A program made the position numbers and the translations under genes. 42,421 nt of DNA from Roseivirga sp. UBA6061 (GTDB taxonomy: Bacteria; Bacteroidota; Bacteroidia; Cytophagales; Cyclobacteriaceae): the NCBI GenBank assembly GCA_002427745.1, contig DIYF01000062.1, positions 1-42,421 of the forward strand, given 5' to 3'. Numbering within the stretch: position 1 is the stretch's first letter; the number at the start of each line of letters is the position of its first letter. The notes under the pieces were generated by a model. The model was not told where the DNA came from, ran no database searches, and saw only the letters and a list, made by a program, of their open reading frames with translations. Positions 1-10,048 of this stretch are shown one piece after another.

Positions 1-1
1 A

Positions 2-562
2 TGGCTGGTGGCCTCGGTTTTTGTGCAGTGGAAGTTCATCGACAGTTGGCTGCTGACCCTATTTATCGTCAGTGGGGCACTACTTGCTCTGATGAGCCTG
101 GCGGCTAGGTTTTCAGGTTTGATGAAGCTTAAAATACAGCCTGCAAGACGCTTTTTTCGCTTTCTGGTCAACACGTATAACCAGGTATTGGGGCTGCAAA
201 AACTCACTGTTCCCTACCTGCTGGCCTTTCTCCTGTCAATGGGCATCTGGATGCTGGAGGTCCTGGCAGGGTACTGGCTTATTTACCAACTGGGTTTCGA
301 TATTTCTTTCGCATCGCTCGCACTCTGTATGGCTTTTGCCAACCTGTGCAAAGCACTGCCATTGCTGCCCGGAGGGCTGGGTACCTATGAGGCAGGCTTT
401 CTCCTGGTGGGCACCATGCTGGGCATCCCGATTGATCAGCTGGTCACTTTGTCCATTGCAGATCATTTACTCAAGAAGCTGTACAACATCATCGCAGGTT
501 TTCCTGTCTACCTCATTTCACTGAAAGGCCTTATTGATGATGACACAGAGAAAGGCTCTTAG
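2..562 (+). CDS. LPG-synthase-type multi-pass membrane protein, 3' part (YbhN/AglD-like)
   Basis: This is the C-terminal part of a gene that runs off the left edge: the frame stays open to base 2, so the GTG at 8 is probably internal. About 185 residues are visible, with several hydrophobic segments. The conserved motif LPLLPGGLGTYEAGF lies around residues 117-131; its PGGLGxxE core is typical of the lysylphosphatidylglycerol synthase transmembrane family (PF03706, also called UPF0104/YbhN). Family members are inner-membrane proteins, some acting as lipid flippases or aminoacyl-lipid synthases. Without the N-terminal half the substrate cannot be named. The gene converges on the deiminase gene, with a hairpin between them. 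Family assignment is fairly safe; the function is open. Confidence 0.75.
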   Translation, partial: WLVASVFVQWKFIDSWLLTLFIVSGALLALMSLAARFSGLMKLKIQPARRFFRFLVNTYNQVLGLQKLTVPYLLAFLLSMGIWMLEVLAGYWLIYQLGFDISFASLALCMAFANLCKALPLLPGGLGTYEAGFLLVGTMLGIPIDQLVTLSIADHLLKKLYNIIAGFPVYLISLKGLIDDDTEKGS

Positions 563-614
563 GAATGCTATGAACAGGACAGGTTTTAGAAGGTGACTTT
601 CACCCTTCCCGGAA

Positions 615-654
615 TTTACGACCCCTGATCTCAGTCAGGGGCCGGTCTGGTAAA
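615..654. terminator. Hairpin between convergent genes, possible bidirectional terminator
   Basis: A perfect 7-bp GC-rich stem (CCCCTGA at 622-628 with TCAGGGG at 635-641, 6-base loop) is enclosed by a second pairing, TTTAC (615-619) with GTAAA (650-654). It fills the short gap between two converging genes. There is no long T-run on either side, so a terminator role is inferred from position and stem strength. Confidence 0.5.
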
Positions 655-662
655 GTTTACTT

Positions 663-1745
663 TTACTGTCTGGGTTGCTGCTGGGTTACACAATGTATGG
701 CACCACCATCTTCCCATAATTCGAGTACGTTTACGCCTACCACCGTTCGGTTGGGATACAGCCCCTGGATTATGGCATTTGCTTCAGCATCCGTTGATTC
801 ATTGTAGTTGGGCACTACTACCACTTCATTGCCTACATAGTAATTCATATAACTCCCTTCGACCGCTATGGCCACAGGCAATTCCACCCGACTGTAAGGC
901 TCTCCGCTGGCGTTTGTCGCGGTAGACAAGACTTCATATTCACCGGGTGACAGCATGTATTCCCGGGCATGAGTCAGCAGAACGTTCCCCTGTACAAATC
1001 TGGCAAAACCATCAATGTGATAGTCGGTAATGTCCAGACCCGCTATGCCATCTAACCATATGAAGTTGGTAACCCCCAGATAGTGCCTGAAGAAGGTTTC
1101 GGCTTGTTCCTGTGTCAGTCCGGGGTTTCGGTTCCTGTTCAGAATGGAGCTTCTGGTGGCCATCAGGGTACCGTGACCGTCCACTTCAATGGCACCACCT
1201 TCCAGCACCATGTCAACATCTACTTTGGATATCCCGATGGCATTGCTGATATGAGTGGGAATCTGATTGTCGTACTGGTAAGCCTCTTTTCCTCCCCATC
1301 CGTTAAACTCCCAATTGGTGATCAACAGATTGTCGTTGTGATCCCGAACGAAAACAGGGCCATTGTCTCTTACCCAAACATCATTTGTTTTTTGAATGAA
1401 GAAATCTACCTGATTCATGTCCACAGCGGCATTGGTCAGGAGTTGTGTGATTCTGCTTTTCTCCGTTTCGTCATAAGCCACAATATGCACGATCTCTCCG
1501 GTATGGAGGGCTTTTGTCATTTCAACCCAAATGGGGTCGTATCTGTCCTGATGTTGCTGACCAAAAGTGTATCTGTGTGGCCATTGCAGCCAGGTGCCTT
1601 CATGCGCTTCTTCTTCACCAGGCATCGTATACGCGATTGTGTTTTCAGGGAGCGAAATAGTGGGTACTATATCCTCCTTACAGCCGGATATCAGTGTAAT
1701 CAATAGAGTTAAGGCGATGCTTGTGGAAATCACTTGACGTTTCAT
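663..1745 (-). CDS. Agmatine deiminase / porphyromonas-type peptidyl-arginine deiminase family lipoprotein
   Basis: The 360-residue protein starts with a lipoprotein signal whose lipobox is LISGC, so Cys22 is the probable lipidation site. The rest matches the guanidino-group deiminase fold (PF04371). Visible catalytic landmarks are VWVRDNGP, an EGG motif, DYHIDGFARF carrying the His, and a C-terminal GGAIHC that places the nucleophile at Cys352. The family hydrolyses agmatine to N-carbamoylputrescine or acts on peptidyl-arginine. An exported lipoprotein form would work outside the cytoplasm, which fits scavenging or modification better than cytosolic polyamine synthesis. It is a single gene, divergent from the kinase at 1955, with about 210 bp between them. 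Family is confident; agmatine versus peptidyl-arginine specificity cannot be decided. Confidence 0.88.
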   Translation of the reverse strand: MKRQVISTSIALTLLITLISGCKEDIVPTISLPENTIAYTMPGEEEAHEGTWLQWPHRYTFGQQHQDRYDPIWVEMTKALHTGEIVHIVAYDETEKSRITQLLTNAAVDMNQVDFFIQKTNDVWVRDNGPVFVRDHNDNLLITNWEFNGWGGKEAYQYDNQIPTHISNAIGISKVDVDMVLEGGAIEVDGHGTLMATRSSILNRNRNPGLTQEQAETFFRHYLGVTNFIWLDGIAGLDITDYHIDGFARFVQGNVLLTHAREYMLSPGEYEVLSTATNASGEPYSRVELPVAIAVEGSYMNYYVGNEVVVVPNYNESTDAEANAIIQGLYPNRTVVGVNVLELWEDGGAIHCVTQQQPRQ

Positions 1746-1954
1746 AATTCTCTTTTTTTAAATCATGAGTGAAATGTAAGGTGACCGGTTCATCGACTAA
1801 AAAATATTCCACCTAAGCCCCAATTTCGGTAATGAAACGTCTGAAAACCGGATTTAGAAAGGAAATGGCATTTCGTGCCTTAAATGGGCACTTTCATGGA
1901 TAAAATTTAATTACCGCCTCAGATGCGTGTATTTTAGATGTCAGTTGACACTCT

Positions 1955-2940
1955 ATGGAGAAGAACCGTACCGTTCACTTTTTGCTTTGGGTCTTCGTTT
2001 TCGGACTGACCTTCGACTCGCTGATATTCGATTATGAATTTGAGATGGCTTTGTTGCTCAGCATGGTGGAATGTGTCATTAATGCCATCATCAGTTATGT
2101 CAACCTGCTGGTACTTATTCCCAAAGTACTGAGCAGGAAAGGGAGAGTCTCTTACATTTTCAGCGTCCTCGTCTTTTTTGTAGTCCTCTTTGTTCCCTAT
2201 TACGTTTCCGATTTAGGTATCTATCTGCTGAGTGAAGAAACCTACCGAATCGTTATCTCCTTTGCCCTGAACTATACCATTTTTATCCTGGTGTCCTTTC
2301 TGTTTTGGAAGGTGAATCAATATGAATTGGAGAAAAAAAGAAACCTGGAATTAAGCAATCAAAAGCTGGAGGCAGAGTTGCAGCTTCTCAAATCCCAGGT
2401 AAGCCCTCACTTTCTGTTCAACACTTTGAACAACATTTATTCGCTCAGCATCACAAAGCATGACAATGCTCCTCTGATGATCGAAAAGCTCTCCGATCTT
2501 TTGCGTTATATCATTTATGAAGGTGAGCAGGAGCTGGTACCCCTGGAGCGGGAAGTAGAGTTACTGGAAAACTACACGGAGTTGCAGCTGCTCAAAAAAC
2601 CAAAAGGTTATGAGCATATCGCCTTGTCCATAAAGGGAGTGGAGGGCACACAGCAGATCACACACCTTTGCTGCTGATTAATATTGTAGAGAATTGCTTT
2701 AAGCATGGTGATATAGCATACAATGAACAGGGCATGCTCCGTATGAACCTATTGGTTGAAAAAGACCGACTGCACTTTCGAACCGTAAACTCATACAGTC
2801 CTTCCCACAAGAAGAAAGGTATAGGGCTGAAAAATGTGAGACAGCAGCTCAGCCATTATTATCCTGATAAACACCAGTTTGACATGGATTCTACAGCTGA
2901 TAGATTTACCACTGATCTGTACATAGACCTGACCCCATGA
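1955..2940 (+). pseudogene. LytS/YehU-like sensor histidine kinase, frameshifted
   Basis: Residues 1-120 hold about four membrane helices and a short coiled-coil follows. The His_kinase (PF06580) box SPHFLFNTLNN puts the phospho-acceptor at His152. The reading frame then stops at 2677. The missing ATPase part continues in another frame from about 2665: LLLINIVENCFKHGD (N-box), then GIGLKNVRQQL (G-box), ending at 2940. Removing one CA unit from the CACACA run at 2659-2664 would join the halves as a protein of about 327 residues with ITPLLLINIVEN across the junction. The end overlaps the response regulator by ATGA. Either this is a real two-base insertion that inactivates the kinase, or it is a sequencing error; both halves look well preserved. 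No classic slippery heptamer is visible. Confidence 0.8.
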
Positions 2941-3668
2941 AATCTTACTCCTGCATAATTGTTGATGATGAGACTCTCGCTCAGGACCTGATAGAGACAC
3001 ACCTGAAGAAAATCCCCAATATTCAAGTGATTGCCAGGTGTCATACGGCTACAGAGGCCCTGGCTGTGCTGAATCAGCAGAAGGCAGATATCATGTTTCT
3101 GGATATTGAAATGCCCGACCTTACGGGTATTGACTTTTTAAAGGCCCTGGAGAAACCTCCCTATACTATTTTTACCACGGCCTATTCTGAATATGCAATG
3201 GCAGGCTACGAGCTCAATGTGGTAGACTACCTGTTAAAACCTGTGAGATTTGATCGCTTCTTCAAAGCGGTATCCAAAGTCCTGGATTTGTTAAAAGAAA
3301 AAGAGCCGTCTGTTGAGAAGTCATCAGATAGTGAAATCAGGAATGACTACCTCTTTGTAAAGTCTGACTATAAAGCAGTTAAGATTCTGTACCGTGATAT
3401 CCTTTATGTAGAAAGCATGCAGAAGTATGTCAGGTTTCATTTAAAGAGTAAAAAACCGGTGGTCTCGCTTATGAGCATCAGCACCCTGGCGGAGCTCTTA
3501 CCTGCCCGGCAGTTTTTCAGATGTCAAAAGTCCTTTATTGTCCATCTCGATGAAATTGAAAGTATAGAGGGCAACCAGCTGGTACTGTTTTCGGGAGATA
3601 AAATCCCCGTCAGCAAAAATTTGAAATCAGAGCTGCTGAGTCTGGTAGATCGCAATGGACTGATCTGA
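2937..3668 (+). CDS. LytTR-family response regulator
   Basis: The 243-residue protein has an N-terminal receiver domain (acidic pair around residues 10-11, phospho-acceptor Asp56 in MFLDIEMP, conserved Lys in LLKPV). A C-terminal LytTR DNA-binding domain covers roughly residues 140-240, with the typical ILYVESMQKYV and RCQKSFIVHLDEIESI segments. It starts in an ATGA overlap with the upstream LytS-like kinase, so the two should be co-translated as a cognate pair. If the kinase is truly broken, this regulator would be orphaned or driven by another kinase. The targets are unknown. LytTR regulators usually bind direct repeats in promoter regions. Confidence 0.93.
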   Translation: MKSYSCIIVDDETLAQDLIETHLKKIPNIQVIARCHTATEALAVLNQQKADIMFLDIEMPDLTGIDFLKALEKPPYTIFTTAYSEYAMAGYELNVVDYLLKPVRFDRFFKAVSKVLDLLKEKEPSVEKSSDSEIRNDYLFVKSDYKAVKILYRDILYVESMQKYVRFHLKSKKPVVSLMSISTLAELLPARQFFRCQKSFIVHLDEIESIEGNQLVLFSGDKIPVSKNLKSELLSLVDRNGLI

Positions 3669-3768
3669 TTTTAAGCAAAGGAACGCAACTCTTTCAGACA
3701 AGGGCTTAGTCGTTTTGGATGGAAATTAAATGAAGTGGTTCCCGGGTGGGAATTGGTTGATTTAATAT

Positions 3769-3776
3769 TAGCTTTG
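3769..3776 (+). promoter_or_regulatory. Promoter -7 box for the thiamine operon
   Basis: TAGCTTTG matches the Bacteroidota -7 consensus TAnnTTTG exactly. It lies about seven bases before the first base of the riboswitch P1 helix, so transcription would begin at the aptamer. A convincing -33 TTG at the usual spacing is not obvious; the nearest TTGs are too close. Confidence 0.55.
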
Positions 3777-3782
3777 TCTTGA

Positions 3783-3863
3783 ACTTTAGGGGTGCTTCGA
3801 GTGATCGTAGCTGAGACATTACCCTTAGAACCTGATCCCGATAATGCGGGCGAAGGGAAAAGT
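3783..3863 (+). promoter_or_regulatory. TPP riboswitch (THI element)
   Basis: The thiamine pyrophosphate aptamer is recognisable by its conserved blocks in order: GGGGTGC (3789-3795), CTGAGA (3811-3816), ACCCTT, ACCTGATC (3830-3837), TAATGC (3842-3847) and GAAGGGAA. The closing helix P1 pairs ACTTT (3783-3787) with AAAGT (3859-3863). It lies about 105 bases before thiS and is followed by two hairpins. By known behaviour of the class, TPP binding represses downstream thiamine genes, giving end-product feedback on the whole operon. Confidence 0.95.
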
Positions 3864-3925
3864 GACTTCTTGCAGATGCTTTCAACAGGCATCCTCCTAT
3901 AGTTCATGTAAAGTATTTTTCAATA

Positions 3926-3955
3926 CCGGGTTGATTTTTCTGACCATCGACCCGG
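3926..3955 (+). promoter_or_regulatory. Stem-loop between TPP riboswitch and thiS, probable expression platform
   Basis: Bases 3926-3935 pair with 3946-3955 over 10 bp with one G-U wobble (CCGGGTTGAT with ATCGACCCGG), leaving a 10-base loop. The hairpin ends 13 bases before the thiS ATG and has no T-run after it, so it is not a typical intrinsic terminator. It could block ribosome access, implying translational control. A smaller hairpin (GATGC 3875-3879 with GCATC 3889-3893) sits between it and the aptamer. Confidence 0.6.
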
Positions 3956-3968
3956 GAGACGCTTATAC

Positions 3969-6075
<2,107 letters not shown>

Positions 6076-6077
6076 TT

Positions 6078-6665
6078 GTGGACCTGATTGTCATTTCCCC
6101 GGAAGATACCAGCCCTTATGAGCTGGAAACATTGTCGGCTTTATTTGAGCAGGGGTTGACCCGGTTTCATATCCGGAAACCCTACTGGTCAATGAGTCGG
6201 TTAGCGGCCTATGTGGAGAAAATACCGGCCCGATACTATCCGCAGATTTCTGTTCATGAGCATTTGGACATCGCTTTGACCTATGGTTTGGGAGGTACAC
6301 ATCTGAAAAGTGACCAGGAAATACCTGTGGATTGGAAAGGACTACTCAGCAAATCGTTTCATGAGCCGGCAGAGCTGATACATGGGGATATGGCCTACGG
6401 TTTTTTAAGTCCGGTATTCACGAGTCTGTCAAAAAAGGGCTATCGGGGAAAATCAGAAAAGTGGGAATTGCCCTTAATCCGGAAGCCTTTTAAAGTATAT
6501 GCCTTGGGGGGGATAGATGTCCATAATATCAACCGTATCGGCCCCATGGGTTTTGACGGGGCCGCAGTGCTCGGAGCTATTTGGCGAGAGCAATCAATGG
6601 AGGATCGCCTGAGAGTTTTTGAAGAATTAAAAATACAATGTCAGCAGAAGCAGTACTTAGCATAG
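6078..6665 (+). CDS. ThiE/TenI-family protein (first of two in the operon)
   Basis: This is a TIM-barrel protein of the ThiE/TenI family (PF02581). I choose the GTG at 6078, three bases after the thiC stop, giving 195 residues; the frame is open further upstream inside thiC, but that part looks like out-of-frame thiC sequence. Family motifs are present in divergent form: FHIRKP, ISVHEHLDIAL, GGTHLKSD, LSPVFTSLSKKGYRGK and YALGGID. It is shorter and more divergent than the second ThiE at 7399, so it may be a TenI-like thiazole tautomerase or a specialised synthase rather than the main thiamine-phosphate synthase. It overlaps thiD by 28 bases. Family is confident, exact reaction is not. Confidence 0.85.
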   Translation: MDLIVISPEDTSPYELETLSALFEQGLTRFHIRKPYWSMSRLAAYVEKIPARYYPQISVHEHLDIALTYGLGGTHLKSDQEIPVDWKGLLSKSFHEPAELIHGDMAYGFLSPVFTSLSKKGYRGKSEKWELPLIRKPFKVYALGGIDVHNINRIGPMGFDGAAVLGAIWREQSMEDRLRVFEELKIQCQQKQYLA

Positions 6666-7402
6666 CGGGAATTGATCCGAGCGGAGGAGCCGGACTTCTG
6701 GCTGATATTAAGGTGTTTCATCAGCTGGGAGTGACCGGCTTCGGGGTGTGTACGGCCATTACGTATCAAAATTCCGAGAAGATTTTCGGAGTCGACTGGC
6801 AGAACTGGAGCCGGATTAAAGCACAGCTGGACCCGCTTTTCGAAAGCTCAACAGTACCTGTTGTGAAAATCGGGATTATTGAGAGCCTGGAATTGCTCGA
6901 TCAGTTGCTGACTTATTTAGGGGAGCAAACAGGTGACATTCTTGTGGTATGGGACCCCGTCATCAGTGCCACGTCAGGCTATCAGTTTCATTCGGAAATG
7001 GACAAAGCATTGTTTAAGCGGGTATTACAAAAAGTGCATGTCATCACCCCCAACCTACAGGAGTTTGAGATGCTTTGCGAAGTTCTGGGCTCGTCTGAAA
7101 TAGAAGACTGGGTTTCACATACCCATGTGATTGTAAAGGGAGGTCACGGCTCAGGCAGTACTTCTGAGGATGTGCTTTACCGGCAGACTGGCCAGCCTGT
7201 GAGATTGCAATCAAAACGGCTTGATACAGTGGATAAAAGGGGTACGGGCTGCGCTTTTTCTTCGGCCCTGGCTGCCGGTTTACAAAAAGGCAATTCGCTG
7301 GAAGCTTCTTTTGCCATGGCTAAGGAATATGTTTTTCAGTTATTACAGAGTTCTGAAAGCCGATTGGGAAATCATCATTTAATAAGAGTAGAGTCAATAT
7401 GA
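6638..7402 (+). CDS. thiD: Hydroxymethylpyrimidine/phosphomethylpyrimidine kinase ThiD
   Basis: The 254-residue ribokinase-fold enzyme phosphorylates HMP and HMP-P to HMP-PP for coupling with the thiazole moiety. Landmarks are the N-terminal GIDPSGGAGLLADIK substrate-binding loop, VWDPVISATSG, TPNLQEFEML, and the anion-hole motif GTGCAFSSALA near residues 206-216. The start ATG lies within the end of the preceding ThiE/TenI gene, and the end overlaps the next thiE by ATGA, so translation is probably coupled across all three. Confidence 0.96.
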   Translation: MSAEAVLSIAGIDPSGGAGLLADIKVFHQLGVTGFGVCTAITYQNSEKIFGVDWQNWSRIKAQLDPLFESSTVPVVKIGIIESLELLDQLLTYLGEQTGDILVVWDPVISATSGYQFHSEMDKALFKRVLQKVHVITPNLQEFEMLCEVLGSSEIEDWVSHTHVIVKGGHGSGSTSEDVLYRQTGQPVRLQSKRLDTVDKRGTGCAFSSALAAGLQKGNSLEASFAMAKEYVFQLLQSSESRLGNHHLIRVESI

Positions 7403-8025
7403 TCTCACAGCTACATTACATTTCACAGGAATCCCGGTTGTCGCATGAGGAAAACATCGCTCGTGCCTGTGCAGCGGGGGTAAGCTGGGTACAGCTTCGG
7501 GTGAAAGATAAACCTCTTGAAGAGGTAGAAGGCATAGCACAGCGTGTCAAGGATATTTGTGCACGCAATGATGCCAGACTGATCATCAATGACCATGTAG
7601 AAGTGGCCCTGAAAACAGGTGCAGATGGTGTGCACCTGGGAAAAGAGGATATGTCACCCGCTGAAGCACGTGCCCTGCTTTCCGGTGATAAAATTATAGG
7701 AGGTACGGCCAATACTTTTGAAGACATTCAAAGGCTGCAAGAGGCCGGTGTAGACTATATCGGGTTGGGGCCTTTCCGCTATACAGCAACCAAGAAGAAA
7801 CTGAGCCCGGTTTTGGGACTGGCCGGGTATCAGTCGATACTCGATCAGTGTAAGGTGCACCATATTGAAACACCGGTGATTGCCATTGGGGGTATTGAGG
7901 TTGAGGATGTCAGCGCCATCCGGTCAACCGGTGTATTTGGAGTAGCCATTGCCTCCCTCATCAATTTTGCAGAAAACCCATCAGGTATCGTACAGGCTCT
8001 GAAAAAAGAATTAGCTTATGGATAG
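7399..8025 (+). CDS. thiE: Thiamine-phosphate synthase ThiE
   Basis: ThiE joins HMP-PP with thiazole phosphate to make thiamine phosphate. The 208-residue protein has the canonical blocks [37 protein letters not shown] in the GxSxHT position, [13 protein letters not shown] (pyrophosphate-binding loop) and VIAIGGI. It starts in an ATGA overlap with thiD and overlaps thiG by 8 bases. Its better agreement with the family than the paralogue at 6078 makes it the likely main catalytic ThiE. Confidence 0.95.
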   Translation: MISQLHYISQESRLSHEENIARACAAGVSWVQLRVKDKPLEEVEGIAQRVKDICARNDARLIINDHVEVALKTGADGVHLGKEDMSPAEARALLSGDKIIGGTANTFEDIQRLQEAGVDYIGLGPFRYTATKKKLSPVLGLAGYQSILDQCKVHHIETPVIAIGGIEVEDVSAIRSTGVFGVAIASLINFAENPSGIVQALKKELAYG

Positions 8026-8788
8026 TTTAAAAATCGCAGATAAGACCTTTCATTCCAGATTATTTACGGGTACCGGTAAGTTCAGCAGCATGCAAACGAT
8101 GAAAGAAGCCCTGGAGGTTTCTGAATCTGAACTGGTCACGGTTGCCTTGAAAAGGGTAGACTTAAAGGGTGAAGATGATCATATCATCGGCTACCTGAAC
8201 ACTGATCGGATGAACCTGTTGCCAAATACCTCAGGTGTCAGAACCGCTAAGGAGGCGGTTTTTGCCGCACAACTCGCCAGGGAAGCTTTAGAGACTAACT
8301 GGGTGAAGCTGGAAATACATCCTGACCCGAAATACCTCATGCCCGACCCGATTGAAACCCTGAAGGCAACAGAAGAACTGGTGAAGCAGGGCTTTGTGGT
8401 GATGCCCTATATTCATGCCGATCCGGTTTTGTGTAAGAGGCTGGAAGAGGCAGGAGCCCAGGTCGTTATGCCATTAGGGTCGCCCATTGGATCTAACAAG
8501 GGGCTGAAAACGATAGACTTCCTGGAGATTATCATTGAACAAAGTAAGGTCCCCGTGGTAGTAGATGCGGGTATCGGAGCTCCCTCTGATGCCGCAAAGG
8601 CCATGGAGCTGGGGGCTGATGCAGTACTGGTGAATACCGCCATCGCTGTTTCTCAAAACCCGGTGGAAATGGCCCGGGCCTTTAAAATGGCCGTAGAATC
8701 CGGACGAATTGCTCATCAGGCCCGATTAGCCACTCCTTCTACCACAGCCATGGCAAGCAGCCCTTTAACTGATTTTCTGAATGACTGA
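8018..8788 (+). CDS. thiG: Thiazole synthase ThiG
   Basis: ThiG forms the thiazole ring from 1-deoxyxylulose 5-phosphate, dehydroglycine and the ThiS thiocarboxylate. The 256-residue TIM-barrel protein carries the Schiff-base lysine in WVKLEI (Lys97). Other signatures are [43 protein letters not shown] and [13 protein letters not shown]. It overlaps thiE upstream and thiH downstream by 8 bases each, and ThiG and ThiH are known to form a complex in other bacteria. Confidence 0.97.
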   Translation: MDSLKIADKTFHSRLFTGTGKFSSMQTMKEALEVSESELVTVALKRVDLKGEDDHIIGYLNTDRMNLLPNTSGVRTAKEAVFAAQLAREALETNWVKLEIHPDPKYLMPDPIETLKATEELVKQGFVVMPYIHADPVLCKRLEEAGAQVVMPLGSPIGSNKGLKTIDFLEIIIEQSKVPVVVDAGIGAPSDAAKAMELGADAVLVNTAIAVSQNPVEMARAFKMAVESGRIAHQARLATPSTTAMASSPLTDFLND

Positions 8789-9893
8789 CTTTCGCAGGGT
8801 TGTAGACCAATACGACTGGAATACGGTAAAGAAAGACATCTACTCAAAAACCAGTAGAGATGTCGAGTCAGCCTTATCCCGGAAAGTAAGAACACTGGAG
8901 GATTTTAAGGCCCTGATTTCACCGGCAGCGGATGCCTACCTGGAAAACCTGGCGCAGGAGAGCAGGCGACTTACCCTGCAACGCTTCGGCAATAACATGC
9001 AGTTGTTTGCACCGCTCTATTTGTCTAACGAATGTCAGAATATTTGCACCTACTGTGGTTTCAGTCTTGACAACAAGATCAGGCGCAAAACACTTACTGA
9101 TCAGGAAATAGATCAGGAGGTGGCAGCATTAAAAGCTCTGGGCTTTGAACACGTGCTGCTGGTAACGGGTGAGGCCAATACCACCGTGGGTGTACCTTAC
9201 CTCAAAAGGGCCATTGAACGCATCCGGCCCCACTTTGCCAACCTCAGTATGGAGGTGCAACCGCTGAACCTGGAAGAGTATCAGGAATTAATTCCCTGTG
9301 GTCTCGATGGTGTATTGGTGTATCAGGAAACTTATCATAAAGAGGATTACAAGAAGCATCACCCCAAGGGTAAGAAGTCTAACTTCTATTATCGCCTCGA
9401 CACACCCGACCGTCTGGGGCAGGCCGGTATCCGTAAAATAGGTCTGGGAGCACTGATTGGCTTGGAAGACTGGCGAGTAGACAGTTTCTTTACAGCCCTT
9501 CATTTAGACTATTTGGAGCGCACTTATTGGAAAACCCGATATTCTATTGCCTTCCCAAGACTGCGGCCGCACTCCGGAGGTCTGGAACCCAAAATGGAGA
9601 TGTCTGACCGGGAGCTGGTCCAGCTTATTTGTGCCTACCGGCTTTTCAACCAGGAAATTGAACTGTCTCTTTCTACCCGGGAAACGGAGAAATTCAGAAA
9701 CCATGTTATCAAGCTCGGGGTGACCTCTATGAGTGCGGGTTCTAAAACCAACCCGGGTGGTTATGCCGTAGCTCCCCGGTCTCTCGAACAATTTGAGATC
9801 TCAGATGAGCGGAGCCCCGGGACTATAGCTGAAATGCTCCGCAATCAGGGCTATGAACCTGTCTGGAAAGACTGGGACATGGTGCTGGAATAA
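8781..9893 (+). CDS. thiH: 2-iminoacetate synthase ThiH (radical SAM)
   Basis: ThiH cleaves tyrosine to dehydroglycine (2-iminoacetate) and p-cresol, supplying the C-N unit for ThiG. The 370-residue protein has the radical-SAM cluster motif CxxxCxxC at Cys85, Cys89 and Cys92 ([13 protein letters not shown]), followed by the family blocks LVTGEAN, EVQPLN and [13 protein letters not shown]. Choosing ThiH over the oxidase ThiO points to a tyrosine-dependent, oxygen-sensitive route. It is the last gene of the operon; after its stop comes a 155-base gap and an unrelated peptidase gene, with no thiF or moeB. Confidence 0.97.
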   Translation: MTDFRRVVDQYDWNTVKKDIYSKTSRDVESALSRKVRTLEDFKALISPAADAYLENLAQESRRLTLQRFGNNMQLFAPLYLSNECQNICTYCGFSLDNKIRRKTLTDQEIDQEVAALKALGFEHVLLVTGEANTTVGVPYLKRAIERIRPHFANLSMEVQPLNLEEYQELIPCGLDGVLVYQETYHKEDYKKHHPKGKKSNFYYRLDTPDRLGQAGIRKIGLGALIGLEDWRVDSFFTALHLDYLERTYWKTRYSIAFPRLRPHSGGLEPKMEMSDRELVQLICAYRLFNQEIELSLSTRETEKFRNHVIKLGVTSMSAGSKTNPGGYAVAPRSLEQFEISDERSPGTIAEMLRNQGYEPVWKDWDMVLE

Positions 9894-10048
9894 TCATGCA
9901 GATTATCAGGAAGCTAACCTTTCTTTAGCCCGGATTTTACAGCTATTGCTCACCTTCAGGTAAAAAAGAGGACTATAATTAAATGGTAATGAGCGAATTA
10001 TGCCATTACTGCTTGATTGAATCTATTGTTTTCTTAAACCACTATACT

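Noticed and set aside
2650..2680. Programmed ribosomal frameshift in the LytS-type kinase
   Set aside because: No X-XXY-YYZ slippery heptamer or obvious stimulatory stem; a CA-repeat length change explains it more simply.
3671..3907. Minus-strand open frame across the riboswitch
   Set aside because: The sequence is explained by the TPP aptamer on the plus strand; the frame has no features.
9983..10048. Upstream ATG of the C1 peptidase
   Set aside because: It would put 22 residues before a clean signal peptide that starts at 10049.
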